From Defluviicoccus sp. (GTDB taxonomy: Bacteria; Pseudomonadota; Alphaproteobacteria; MPNO01): a stretch of 35,620 bases of DNA. Below the pieces are notes generated by a model, which did no database searches, was not told the DNA's origin, and was given only the letters and a program-made list of their open reading frames with translations. This document shows, piece after piece, positions 20,878 through 30,797 of this stretch. The translations under genes were made by a program, and so were the position numbers. Each line of letters starts with the position of its first letter. The first letter of the stretch is position 1. Location of the stretch: the NCBI GenBank assembly GCA_022826125.1, contig JAJDVM010000086.1, positions 1 to 35,620 on the forward strand, written 5' to 3'.

Positions 20878-21774
20878 CTACTCGGCGGCCTCCGATACCA
20901 GCGCCGTTGCATCGCAGATCTTGTGGAACTCCTGCCTCAGCTCCGGGTGGTACTTGTCGAGATAGCGGTCGATCCTCTCGTTGCCGAGCAGGGACCTCAC
21001 ATACGATGCGGCCAACACCAGATTGAGATGGTCGCTGGCGAAGGTCCCTTCGATCCGCTTGACGTCACCCTGGAGGTTGGTGAGCTCCCGCTGGATCTGT
21101 TCCATCTGCTCCGGGGACACCCCCTTCAGCGGCTTGGGATTGCCTTCATCGACCAGCTGGTCGGGCGGCGTGGCCGCGACCAGGGCCTTTGCGTAGAGGA
21201 CGGAATAGTTGTCGGTCGAGACCATCAATTCCGCCACTTCGATCTGCCGCAGTGCCTTCAGGCTTCTGAGCGCCCGGACGGTGTTGATCGGACAGTGCTT
21301 GTCCTTGAGGAGCTCCTCGGCTTCCGGACATATGCCCTTGAGCAGGTTCCGTTTGACTCGGATTGCGGCGACATCGACGTCGAGGGCTTCGGCGATCCGT
21401 TTCTCGGAGATCCCGCGCTCGACCAGTTTCAGGATCATCCTGTGCTCCTGGATCGTCGCCAGCCGGTTGATCTGCCGGTTGTAGGTGAACGCCTCGTCGT
21501 CGAGCGATACCAGGCAGGTGACCTCCTCGACCTTCATGTCTTTCAGCACTTCGATCCTGAGATGTCCGTCGAGCAGCAGATACTTGCCCTTCAGCGAGGC
21601 GTGCCGCGCGACGACGGGCGGCTGCACGATGCCGACCTCGCGGACCGACGAAACGATCTGCCGGTATTTTCTGCTTTCCCGGATGTGGGCGGAGACTGGC
21701 CTGAGCGGGAGGATGGCGGCAATCGAGATCGTCACACCGTTCGGCTCGAAGCCGGGAGGCACCTTGCGGGTCAT
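20878..21774 (-). CDS. RepB-family ParB-like protein (PF07506-like)
   Basis: A 298-residue protein. The N-terminal ParB-like fold has RKYRQIVSSVREVGIVQPPVV and LLLDGHLRIEVL, where LDGHLR replaces the GERR CTP-binding motif of chromosomal ParB. Residues ~100-280 match the RepB plasmid-partition domain (AFTYNRQINRLATIQEHRMI, GISEKRIAEALDVDVAAIRVKR, PINTVRALRSLKALRQIEVAELM). It is the last gene of the operon; its ATG follows the stop of the preceding ParB-like gene by one base. No ParA/RepA ATPase or replication gene is present, so classical partition is unlikely. I infer a DNA-binding accessory role with the serine recombinase. Confidence 0.87.
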   Translation of the reverse strand: MTRKVPPGFEPNGVTISIAAILPLRPVSAHIRESRKYRQIVSSVREVGIVQPPVVARHASLKGKYLLLDGHLRIEVLKDMKVEEVTCLVSLDDEAFTYNRQINRLATIQEHRMILKLVERGISEKRIAEALDVDVAAIRVKRNLLKGICPEAEELLKDKHCPINTVRALRSLKALRQIEVAELMVSTDNYSVLYAKALVAATPPDQLVDEGNPKPLKGVSPEQMEQIQRELTNLQGDVKRIEGTFASDHLNLVLAASYVRSLLGNERIDRYLDKYHPELRQEFHKICDATALVSEAAE

Positions 21775-21775
21775 G

Positions 21776-22672
21776 TCAGGCGCCCTGATGCTGTTCGATC
21801 AGGCGCGCCAGCGGAGCGGGCATCGTCCGGATATTCTCCGCGCGGAGCAGGTTGAGGAAATTGTCGTCGGACAACAGGACACGCAGTCCTTCGACTATGA
21901 AGCGGAGCTGCCCCGCCGCAAGATCCGCTCTCTTGATCAGCAATCTGTGTTGTTCGGCCGATCGTTTGAGGGTGTGGATCACCCCGGCGGAAGAAACCGG
22001 CTGCCGGCGGCGCGTGCCCCTGGCGGGGCGCTTCGTCCTCCCGTGCCGCGGGCGATGCTCGACCCATCGCCGCGCGGCGATCACCTGTCTCAGGGTCAGG
22101 TCGTGGTTTTCGAATGCCTGGGTGAGCACCCGTTGCAGGTCTTCGTCTTTCGCCGCCGCGATGCCCATGGCGACCTTGAGCGGCATCCTGCCCGTCTCGA
22201 CGGCGAACAGCAGCCGGTCCTCGCCGGCTTCCAGGAGGCGGCGGATCTTGACGACATAGTCGACCGAATAGCCGATCTTGGCGCCAATCTGTCTGTCCGT
22301 GTAGCCCTGTGCGTGCAGGGTGCCGATGGCGCGCAGCATCTCCACCGGACGGTGTTTGCGGCGCGCAACGTTTTCCACCAAGCTCATCAGAAGGCTGTCT
22401 TCTTCCGGGAGATCGGTGACGATCGCCGGGATTTCCTTCTGACCGAGCGCGAGGAAGGCCTCAAGCCGTCCCTGTCCGTATACCAGGTTGTAGGCGACCT
22501 CTCCGTCGGCACCCTTGGTGCGGCTGACCTTGATGGGTTGCTTGAGACCCACCTTCCTGATGCTGTCGACGATCTCGCGGAACTTCTTGCGGTCCCGCAG
22601 CCGCGGATTGAGCACGGTGATGCGCTCGATGGGTATCGTCTCGATGACGATGCGGTCTTCGGTGTCGGTCAT
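21776..22672 (-). CDS. ParB N-terminal domain protein
   Basis: A 298-residue protein, the same length as its downstream partner. ParB/sulfiredoxin-like features are ITVLNPRLRDRKKFREIV, IRKVGLKQPIKVS, YGQGRLEAFLALG (GQGR where canonical ParB has GERR) and SLVENVARRKHRPVE. A helix-turn-helix follows (YTDRQIGAKIGYSVDYVVKI). The C-terminal third has a basic linker (RPRHGRTKRPARGTRRR) and a helical end. Its ATG overlaps the recombinase stop as ATGA, so translation is coupled. The partner differs mainly in its RepB-type C-terminal half; the two may form a heteromer. Partner DNA sites are unknown. Confidence 0.87.
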   Translation of the reverse strand: MTDTEDRIVIETIPIERITVLNPRLRDRKKFREIVDSIRKVGLKQPIKVSRTKGADGEVAYNLVYGQGRLEAFLALGQKEIPAIVTDLPEEDSLLMSLVENVARRKHRPVEMLRAIGTLHAQGYTDRQIGAKIGYSVDYVVKIRRLLEAGEDRLLFAVETGRMPLKVAMGIAAAKDEDLQRVLTQAFENHDLTLRQVIAARRWVEHRPRHGRTKRPARGTRRRQPVSSAGVIHTLKRSAEQHRLLIKRADLAAGQLRFIVEGLRVLLSDDNFLNLLRAENIRTMPAPLARLIEQHQGA

Positions 22673-24213
22673 GCGGCGTTCTCCGTAATGACGGCCCGTT
22701 CGGCCATGGCGAAAAAATGCTCCAGCGTCTCGAACCGGAAGGCATCCAGCATCTGTCCGTTCGCCTCGGCGAGCCGGATGCGGTTGGTGTCCAGTATCGG
22801 GAGCGGAAGCAGGTAGTAATCGAGCACTGCCTCGTTGGCGCCGTCCATGCGAAGGGCGACGGTCAGATCCGGCGCGAGTCCGGTGTCCAGGCGGATGTTC
22901 CAGCGTCTGGAACCCGTCTTGGTGGGCCGGCAGCGGGCGACGACGATCGACGCGGTGAACTCGCCGTTCACCGTGAGAAGGTCGGTGGCCGGATCCCGCG
23001 CGACGGCGCCACCGATCTCCTCGATTGCGGTGATCGCGTTCGTCACCGCCTTGGCGTGGATCCGGCGGAGCGTCCGGTTGATCTCGATGTACCGATAATC
23101 CCGGTCGGGCGTGAAACCGACCAGGGAGTAGGCGCGGACCAGGCTGCCGAAGCGCGAGGCGTAGGCGCCGCTCGACGGCATGTTGTCGGCCTCGTCGATC
23201 ACGATGCCGGAGAGAAAGCCCTTAATCTTCAGGAGTTCCCGCAGGCGTTCGATCATCTCGTCGTTGGAGAACCGGCGGTTGCGTTCCCGGATCATTCCCT
23301 GGGCGGTGAAGAACAGGGGAGCGTCCACGACCGCTTCGAAGGCTCCGTCGGCCCGAACCCATTCCTCCGGCGGGTTGTTCCTGTGTTTATCCTTCAGCTT
23401 GTAGGAATGCCGGTTGTAGACGTTGTTGCCGACGTATTTCTCGTTTGTCAGTACCTGGTGGACCGTGCCGCGCGTCCATGGCCGGCCCAAGTCCGTCTTG
23501 ATGCCCTTCTCGTTGAGCAGCGCCGCAATCTCGCCCTCCAGCCTGCCTCCCTCGATGAACTGCCGGTACATCCATCGAACGGTTTCCACCTCCTTTTCCG
23601 GACCGGGAACCAGGATCACCCGGTCGGTCTGGAGGCTCTTGTACTCGCCGCGATCGAGGATGCCCTGGGGTTCGCGGTTCTGGTCGATGCGCATGCGGCG
23701 CAGCCCGTATCCCGCCATGCCGCCTTGGCGGAAGCCGAGCTCGATGAGCCGGCACTGGCCGGCGAACACCTTGTTCGAGAGCTCGCGGGCGTATTCGGCG
23801 GCCATGGAGCGCTTGACGGCCTTGATGATGTTGGACACTGGCCTGCCGTCGTTGACGAACTCCTCCATGCAGTACTGGACCTGGACGCTGGCGTTTCTAC
23901 AGGCATATTCCAGGAACGCGCCCTCGTCCTGATCCTGAAACCTGCCCCAGCGGGTTACGTCGTAGACCAGGATCGTGTCGAAACCGGACTCCTCGCTCTG
24001 AGCGTCTGCCAACATATTCTGCATGCCGGGACGGTTCTCGTATCGCAGGCCGCTCCTGGCTTCGTCCGAATAGGTAGCGACGATCTCCATGTCATGCTCA
24101 TCGGCGTAGCGCTCGATACCGGCCATCTGGTTTTCGGGCGAATACTGCTGGAGCCCGGTCGACATCCGGACATAGGCGACCGCCCGGCGACGCGGCTTCG
24201 GATTGCCCGTCAC
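22669..24213 (-). CDS. Large serine recombinase
   Basis: 514 residues. GTG 24213 is chosen: it overlaps the upstream stop as GTGA and has GAGG 5 nt upstream. The resolvase catalytic domain (~11-155) has AYVRMST with the nucleophile Ser18, SDEARSGLRYENRPG and YDVTRWGRF. The recombinase domain (~175-290) has LSNKVFAGQCRL, GGMAGYGLRR, VRWMYRQFIEGG and PWTRGTVHQVLTNEKYVGN. The usual C-terminal zinc-ribbon cysteines are absent; instead ~220 residues without a recognised domain follow. Such enzymes integrate or excise mobile elements by serine-linked double-strand exchange. Here it is coupled to two ParB-family proteins, which may supply specificity or directionality; that is inference. Confidence 0.93.
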   Translation of the reverse strand: MTGNPKPRRRAVAYVRMSTGLQQYSPENQMAGIERYADEHDMEIVATYSDEARSGLRYENRPGMQNMLADAQSEESGFDTILVYDVTRWGRFQDQDEGAFLEYACRNASVQVQYCMEEFVNDGRPVSNIIKAVKRSMAAEYARELSNKVFAGQCRLIELGFRQGGMAGYGLRRMRIDQNREPQGILDRGEYKSLQTDRVILVPGPEKEVETVRWMYRQFIEGGRLEGEIAALLNEKGIKTDLGRPWTRGTVHQVLTNEKYVGNNVYNRHSYKLKDKHRNNPPEEWVRADGAFEAVVDAPLFFTAQGMIRERNRRFSNDEMIERLRELLKIKGFLSGIVIDEADNMPSSGAYASRFGSLVRAYSLVGFTPDRDYRYIEINRTLRRIHAKAVTNAITAIEEIGGAVARDPATDLLTVNGEFTASIVVARCRPTKTGSRRWNIRLDTGLAPDLTVALRMDGANEAVLDYYLLPLPILDTNRIRLAEANGQMLDAFRFETLEHFFAMAERAVITENAA

Positions 24214-24800
24214 CTGGTCCTCGCCGAACTGGAGGGCGGTTCGCGACCGTATTCGCACCCCATCGCGCGTTTCAGGAATTCCGCCACGTCCGATACCGAG
24301 ATCTCCCCGGCGTCGTCCGGCGGATCGAGGCAGTAGTGAATTTCGACTGCGGAGTTCGCCCGGGCGAACTCTCCCGTGATGACATCGTGGGCGAACGGGC
24401 AGCGGCCCCAGCGGCTGGGATCCAGGAGGAGAACGGCGTCGAAATCGCAAGCGTCGCTCGCAACGTCACGGAACAGCTGGGCCAGGCCGGGGCGGTTATC
24501 GATGCGAAAGCCGCTCCCGCACTCATCGCAATAGAACCGTATGACCTGCATGTCGTGGTCGCAGGCGTATCGGAGGATGGCTTCGAGTTGACTCTGGAGC
24601 GATTCCCCCCGGAGCTCGGTCGCGGAACGGAGATAGCCCGCAACGGGGCGGCTCAGGCGCAGAGGCGTCCCGGCCTCGGCGACGATGCAGTCGACCGTGT
24701 CGTGATGGACGCGAAGCCGGCGCGCGATCTTGCCGAGCCTCCACTTCTCGGCATGAAACAGGCGAGGGATCCTCGCCCTTGTTCGCTTGTCGATGGCCAT
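24210..24800 (-). CDS. IS21-like HTH fused to a resolvase-like domain without Ser
   Basis: 196 residues; ATG 24800 has AGGGAG upstream. Residues 1-45 are an IS21/IstA-type helix-turn-helix (AEKWRLGKIARRLRVHHDTVDCIV). Residues ~52-180 align by eye along the catalytic domain of the next gene, including DECGSGFRIDNRPG and LLDPSRWGR. Where that enzyme has YVRMST, this one has YLRSAT, so the nucleophile Ser18 corresponds to Ala60. It stops where the resolvase domain ends. The TGA stop overlaps the recombinase GTG, which argues for a maintained gene rather than debris. It may be a non-catalytic partner or regulator of the recombinase. A chance in-frame joining of an IS21 fragment remains possible. 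Confidence 0.8.
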   Translation of the reverse strand: MAIDKRTRARIPRLFHAEKWRLGKIARRLRVHHDTVDCIVAEAGTPLRLSRPVAGYLRSATELRGESLQSQLEAILRYACDHDMQVIRFYCDECGSGFRIDNRPGLAQLFRDVASDACDFDAVLLLDPSRWGRCPFAHDVITGEFARANSAVEIHYCLDPPDDAGEISVSDVAEFLKRAMGCEYGREPPSSSARTR

Positions 24801-24985
24801 CTCACTCCCTTCATGCCGGACGCTGGCCCCGATAGACCGTGCGGGCGCAGAACCGCCCGCAGCGGTCGCAGCGGAATACCCTGGCGGGGCGGCCCGGGCC
24901 GAAGGGCCGGGTTCCGGATCGTCCCACCGACGTGGGCGCCACAACAGGACGCCACCGCGCGGCGGTCAAAGGGTGATGCGTCACT
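24663..24985. repeat. Right direct copy of the Cys-rich/HTH segment
   Basis: Counterpart of 19238-19563 (see there). In this copy both the Cys-rich and HTH frames are open. The junction with resolvase sequence follows the HTH at ~24660; in the left copy unrelated sequence follows at the same point (~19238). Confidence 0.8.
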
Positions 24986-25236
24986 TTCTTCGCGCAGGCC
25001 GAAGTCTTCGCCACCGGGCGCCGACGGCGCTCACGGTAGCGCCGCTGGCGCTCGGCATGCTTGTGACGGCCGCGGCGGCTGTTCTGGTAGCGCTGACCTG
25101 CAAGCCGCATCGACCGACGCCGCGCCCGGTCGCTGCAGCTCCGCGAACAGTAGATGTTGCCATGGTCGCAGCGCCGGCAGAGAACCACCTGGCGACGGCA
25201 CGAGGCGCAGCTGAACAGGCGGACGGCGTTCCCCAT
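24811..25236 (-). CDS. Cys-rich zinc-finger-like protein with IS21-like HTH gene
   Basis: 141 residues. N-terminal cysteines CASC...CRRC...YCSRSC (~10-35) suggest treble-clef zinc binding. They are followed by the strongly basic MRLAGQRYQNSRRGRHKHAERQRRYRERRRR. A second CDRCGRFC motif (~124-131) lies near the C-terminus. I recognise this as a small protein often found next to IS21-type HTH transposase genes in Proteobacteria; its function is unknown. It is the first gene of the operon and its stop is 10 bp before the next start. ATG 25236 gives the usual MGNAVRLF start, although its Shine-Dalgarno is weak. RNA or DNA binding is likely from composition. Confidence 0.78.
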   Translation of the reverse strand: MGNAVRLFSCASCRRQVVLCRRCDHGNIYCSRSCSDRARRRSMRLAGQRYQNSRRGRHKHAERQRRYRERRRRPVAKTSACAKKVTHHPLTAARWRPVVAPTSVGRSGTRPFGPGRPARVFRCDRCGRFCARTVYRGQRPA

Positions 25237-25866
25237 TCATCGCGACCGAAAAGAACGGGGTGGACCCCCACCAGGAACCGCACGGTACCGCGCATAGGGG
25301 CCATGTCCCGCATGGCCTGGGGGGAGCGGCGCTGCCCATTGCCAGCAAGCAGACGGGGCCGGCGCCGCATCGTTCTCAGCGGCCCGAGTCTACTCCCACC
25401 GATCCCGCTGTCAGGGTCGAGAGACCGTCGTCGGAGGTATCGCCGACTCAGTCGAGCTCCGACGGCCCCTGCCGCTGGAGCGTCTTGCCGACCCCCGGAC
25501 GATAGCGTCGTCGCCGAACCTGTCGCGCACCGCGTCCTGCGCGTCAGTGCCAACCAGCGACTGACCGGTGTCCTCGAACGGCCATCCCGGCAACCTACCG
25601 CTAGGCTGAGCGTGCAGGCCCGACCTTCGGATCATTCGGATATCGTCGGCATCTGTTTAGGATCGATCTGGTTTTTCAATAGAGTGGGCCCGGGTTCGAG
25701 CTGTACCTCTCCGGCCGGATATGAGGGACCGTTTCCAAGCCCCTCCTGCCCGGTCCCCCGTCCTTGGGTTGGTCGCCGGATCGGCACGGGCGGGACGGCG
25801 CACCTGACCGGGGCCGTCGTCCGGTACATTGCCGGCCGCAGGGTTGGGGCGTAGCTTGCGCGGGTC
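25237..25866. other. Divergent intergenic region upstream of the operon
   Basis: About 630 bp between the leftward Cys-rich gene and the rightward zinc-finger gene. I support no gene here. It should hold the operon promoter and, if the recombinase acts on its own element, could hold an attachment site. I found no convincing -35/-10 pair or long palindrome. Confidence 0.45.
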
Positions 25867-26256
25867 ATGGGCGATGCCGAAGAGCATCCTGTGGAACTCG
25901 ACCCGGAACCCTACCACGAGACGCGGGAACGCATGTGCCTGATGTGCGGCGAGCCGTTCGAGAGCGCTTGGGCGGGGAACCGCATATGCGGCAAGTGCAG
26001 GTCGCTGGCGCGCTGGCGCGAGGATGACAATCCCCTCGGTGGGCTGACGGACATCGACGGGATGCGGGCGGGCGGCCCGTCCATGGTTCGAGGCGCGGGG
26101 TCGGCGGTTCCCGCCCCCGTGCGCTCCGCAAAGATCGTGGCGCGTCGGATCGGGACGGACCGCGCAGGGGTTCTCCGAAGGGTTCTATCGTCTGGACGGG
26201 ATTCCGTACCCGGCTATTGGGAAGCGGTGCAAAGGTCGCGCGGGACGACGAGATGA
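25867..26256 (+). CDS. Small CxxC-CxxC zinc-finger protein
   Basis: 129 residues with one clear zinc-ribbon/knuckle: C24-x2-C27 and C41-x2-C44 in RMCLMCGEPFESAWAGNRICGKC. I have seen this CLMC...SAWAG..C.KC pattern in short alphaproteobacterial hypothetical proteins of ~60-70 residues. The ~70 residues after the finger (RAGGPSMVRGAGSAVPAPVRSA...) have no recognised features and could reflect a lost original stop. The start at ATG 25867 follows family appearance. The role is unknown; it may be a transcription-related accessory protein of the mobile region. Confidence 0.6.
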   Translation: MGDAEEHPVELDPEPYHETRERMCLMCGEPFESAWAGNRICGKCRSLARWREDDNPLGGLTDIDGMRAGGPSMVRGAGSAVPAPVRSAKIVARRIGTDRAGVLRRVLSSGRDSVPGYWEAVQRSRGTTR

Positions 26257-26418
26257 AACCCTGGTCTGCACGTCGCGGTAAAGGCGGGAGACCGCGGACG
26301 CTTCACCACCGGTTTCACTTGCGGGCCGGGGACCAGGTTGAGGTTGTGGGCACACGCGGGATACGGGGTCAGAAGTACTTGATGGTCCGTCGGCCGGACG
26401 AACCCTCGTTGGTCTTCG

Positions 26419-28824
<2,406 letters not shown>

Positions 28825-28842
28825 TGGGCCATGATGACTCCG

Positions 28843-29757
28843 TCAGGCCACCGACTGGGCCGCGCCGACATTGCGCCCCAGCGCCCGCGGCATTTTCGCG
28901 AAACGGGCTCCCGCTATCAACATGATCAGCACCACCAGCCAGGGCAGCATGGCGAGGAGCTGCACCGGGAAATCCACCTGGCTGCCGAGGCGTAGCCTGA
29001 GCGCGTCGGAGAGCCCGATCGCGAGCGCAGCGAGCACGGTCCAGCGGACGCTCCAGCGGCCCAGTATGACGATGGCGATGGCGACGAACCCTCGCCCCCC
29101 GGTCACGCCCGGGCTGAACGAGCCCAGCGCGCCGACGGTCAGCGCCGCACCCCCAAGGCCAGCGAGTGCGCCGCATGCGAGCGTCGCCTGGGTACGGACC
29201 CAGCGCACCGCGATCCCCTTGGAGAGCGCGACCTCGGGATCGTGCCCGCAAGCGGTCACGGACAATCCGAAGCGGGTGCGGTGCATCCAAACCCAAACCA
29301 GCAGGCATAGTCCGACGACGCCGTAGTAAAACCCGTTCTGCGAGAAGAACGCGCCGCCGATTACCGGCAGGTCGCTCAACTCGGGGAGCGACAGGCGGTC
29401 CAGCGCGGGCGTGACCACCAGGGTCGTCGTGTGTTGCTGGTAGAGGAACGCGACCAGCCCGGGCACCATGATGAAGAGCGCGAAGCCGACGAGAATCTGA
29501 TTGACCTGGCCCCAGATCGCGACGCCCGCCATCACCGCAGATACCGCGGCGCCGGCCAGCACGGCCGCGAGCGCCGCCAGCCAGGGGTCGCCGGTTCCCG
29601 CCATGACGACGAATCCGGCGTAGGCGCCGGCCGCCATCTTGCCTTCGAGACCGATATTGATCACGCCGGCGCGCTCGGCGATCAGCTCCCCGAGCGCGAC
29701 CAGCAGCAGCGGCACGGTCAGCCTCACTCCGGCTTCGAGCATGCTCTCGAAAAACAT
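28843..29757 (-). CDS. BMP-type ABC transporter permease 2
   Basis: A 304-residue inner-membrane permease of the branched-chain/nucleoside superfamily (NupQ/YufQ-like). The characteristic LGELIAERAGVINIGLEGKMAAGAYAGF is at residues ~17-45, with ~8-9 hydrophobic segments and a cytoplasmic coupling loop around YDPEVA/HDPEVALSKGI. ATG 29757 overlaps the preceding permease stop as TGATG. It partners with the other permease, the fused ATPase and the BMP binding protein. Known systems of this type import nucleosides; the substrate here is open. Confidence 0.92.
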   Translation of the reverse strand: MFFESMLEAGVRLTVPLLLVALGELIAERAGVINIGLEGKMAAGAYAGFVVMAGTGDPWLAALAAVLAGAAVSAVMAGVAIWGQVNQILVGFALFIMVPGLVAFLYQQHTTTLVVTPALDRLSLPELSDLPVIGGAFFSQNGFYYGVVGLCLLVWVWMHRTRFGLSVTACGHDPEVALSKGIAVRWVRTQATLACGALAGLGGAALTVGALGSFSPGVTGGRGFVAIAIVILGRWSVRWTVLAALAIGLSDALRLRLGSQVDFPVQLLAMLPWLVVLIMLIAGARFAKMPRALGRNVGAAQSVA

Positions 29758-30797
29758 CAGGCTTCCCGGCTCGCTCTGGTGAAACGGCCCGAGCGGGCGG
29801 CGAGCAGCAGCAGGATGAGCCCGACGAGCGCGCTGATGATCTCGGGCGAGATGTTGGCGCCGATCTGGAGCGACTCGCCGCCGCGGAGCAGTGCGGCGAA
29901 GACCAGCCCGGAAAAGAAGATGCCGACCGGGTGCAGCACCCCGAGCAAAGCGGCGAAGAGGCCCATATAACCGATCGGATCGGCGACCGTGTCGTAGAGC
30001 CGGTGATCGACGCCCGCGACCTGCATCCACCCGGCTATCCCCGCCGCGGCGCCACCGGCACACATCGTCCAGACGATCAGCCGCGGGCCACTGACCCCCG
30101 CCTGCCGCGCGAGGTTGGGTCCCGCGCCGAACAGCCGCAGGCGGTAGCCGAGCGGACTTCGCTGCACCAGCCAGAGCGCCACGATGGCGGCGAGCACGAC
30201 GTAAAGGCCCGCATGCGCCCGGGTCCCATCGATGACGACGGGGAGCCAGGCTTCTTTCGGCAGAGGGTCGGACTGGGCGATGTTGGACCGGTAGCCGTGC
30301 AACGGGCCGGTCAGCAAATACTGCAGCAGGTAGAGCGCCAGAAAGTTGAACACCAGCGTCGACAGAATCTCGTTCACCCGAAACCAAGCGCGCAGCAAGC
30401 CCGGCCCGAGCGCCCACAGGGCACCGCCCAGCGCCGCAGCGACGAATGTCACGGGGATCGCAATGGATGACGGCGCCCCACCCAGAGCAAAACCGGCGAG
30501 CGTGGCGAACAGGGCGCCGAGACCGATCTGCCCGGGCGCGCCGATGTTGAACAGCCCGATGCGGAGCGACGGCACCAGGCCGAGCGCGATCAGGGTGACG
30601 GGCGCGAACCGGATCAGCGTCTCGCCGAAGCTGACCCAGCTTCCGAACGAGCCGCGATACATCGCGCCAAAGGCGACCAGGGGATCCGCGTTGCCGATTG
30701 CGAACAGCCCGGCGCTGATGGCGACGATCGCCGCGACGGCCGCGCCGAGGCTGAGCGCCAGGCGGGCGGGATCGGACAATCCGGCAAGACGTTTCAC
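29757..30797 (-). CDS. BMP-type ABC transporter permease 1
   Basis: A 346-residue permease (NupP/YufP-like). It has a hydrophobic N-terminus and multiple segments, with LRIGLFNIGAPGQIGLGALFATLAGF as the family-typical motif near residues 80-105 and EILSTLVFNFLALYLLQY further on. Its ATG overlaps the stop of the ATPase gene as ATGA and its own stop overlaps the next start, so all transporter genes are translationally coupled. Confidence 0.92.
   Translation of the reverse strand: MKRLAGLSDPARLALSLGAAVAAIVAISAGLFAIGNADPLVAFGAMYRGSFGSWVSFGETLIRFAPVTLIALGLVPSLRIGLFNIGAPGQIGLGALFATLAGFALGGAPSSIAIPVTFVAAALGGALWALGPGLLRAWFRVNEILSTLVFNFLALYLLQYLLTGPLHGYRSNIAQSDPLPKEAWLPVVIDGTRAHAGLYVVLAAIVALWLVQRSPLGYRLRLFGAGPNLARQAGVSGPRLIVWTMCAGGAAAGIAGWMQVAGVDHRLYDTVADPIGYMGLFAALLGVLHPVGIFFSGLVFAALLRGGESLQIGANISPEIISALVGLILLLLAARSGRFTRASREA

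Noticed and set aside
20878..22672. Plasmid partition (parABS/repABC) locus
   Set aside because: Two ParB-family genes are present but there is no ParA/RepA ATPase, no RepC and no repeated parS-like sites nearby; they are coupled to a recombinase instead.
20611..24336. Long plus-strand open frames (20611-21855, 21485-22816, 22717-24336)
   Set aside because: They are antisense shadows of the RepB-like, ParB-like and recombinase genes, which have clear family motifs on the minus strand.
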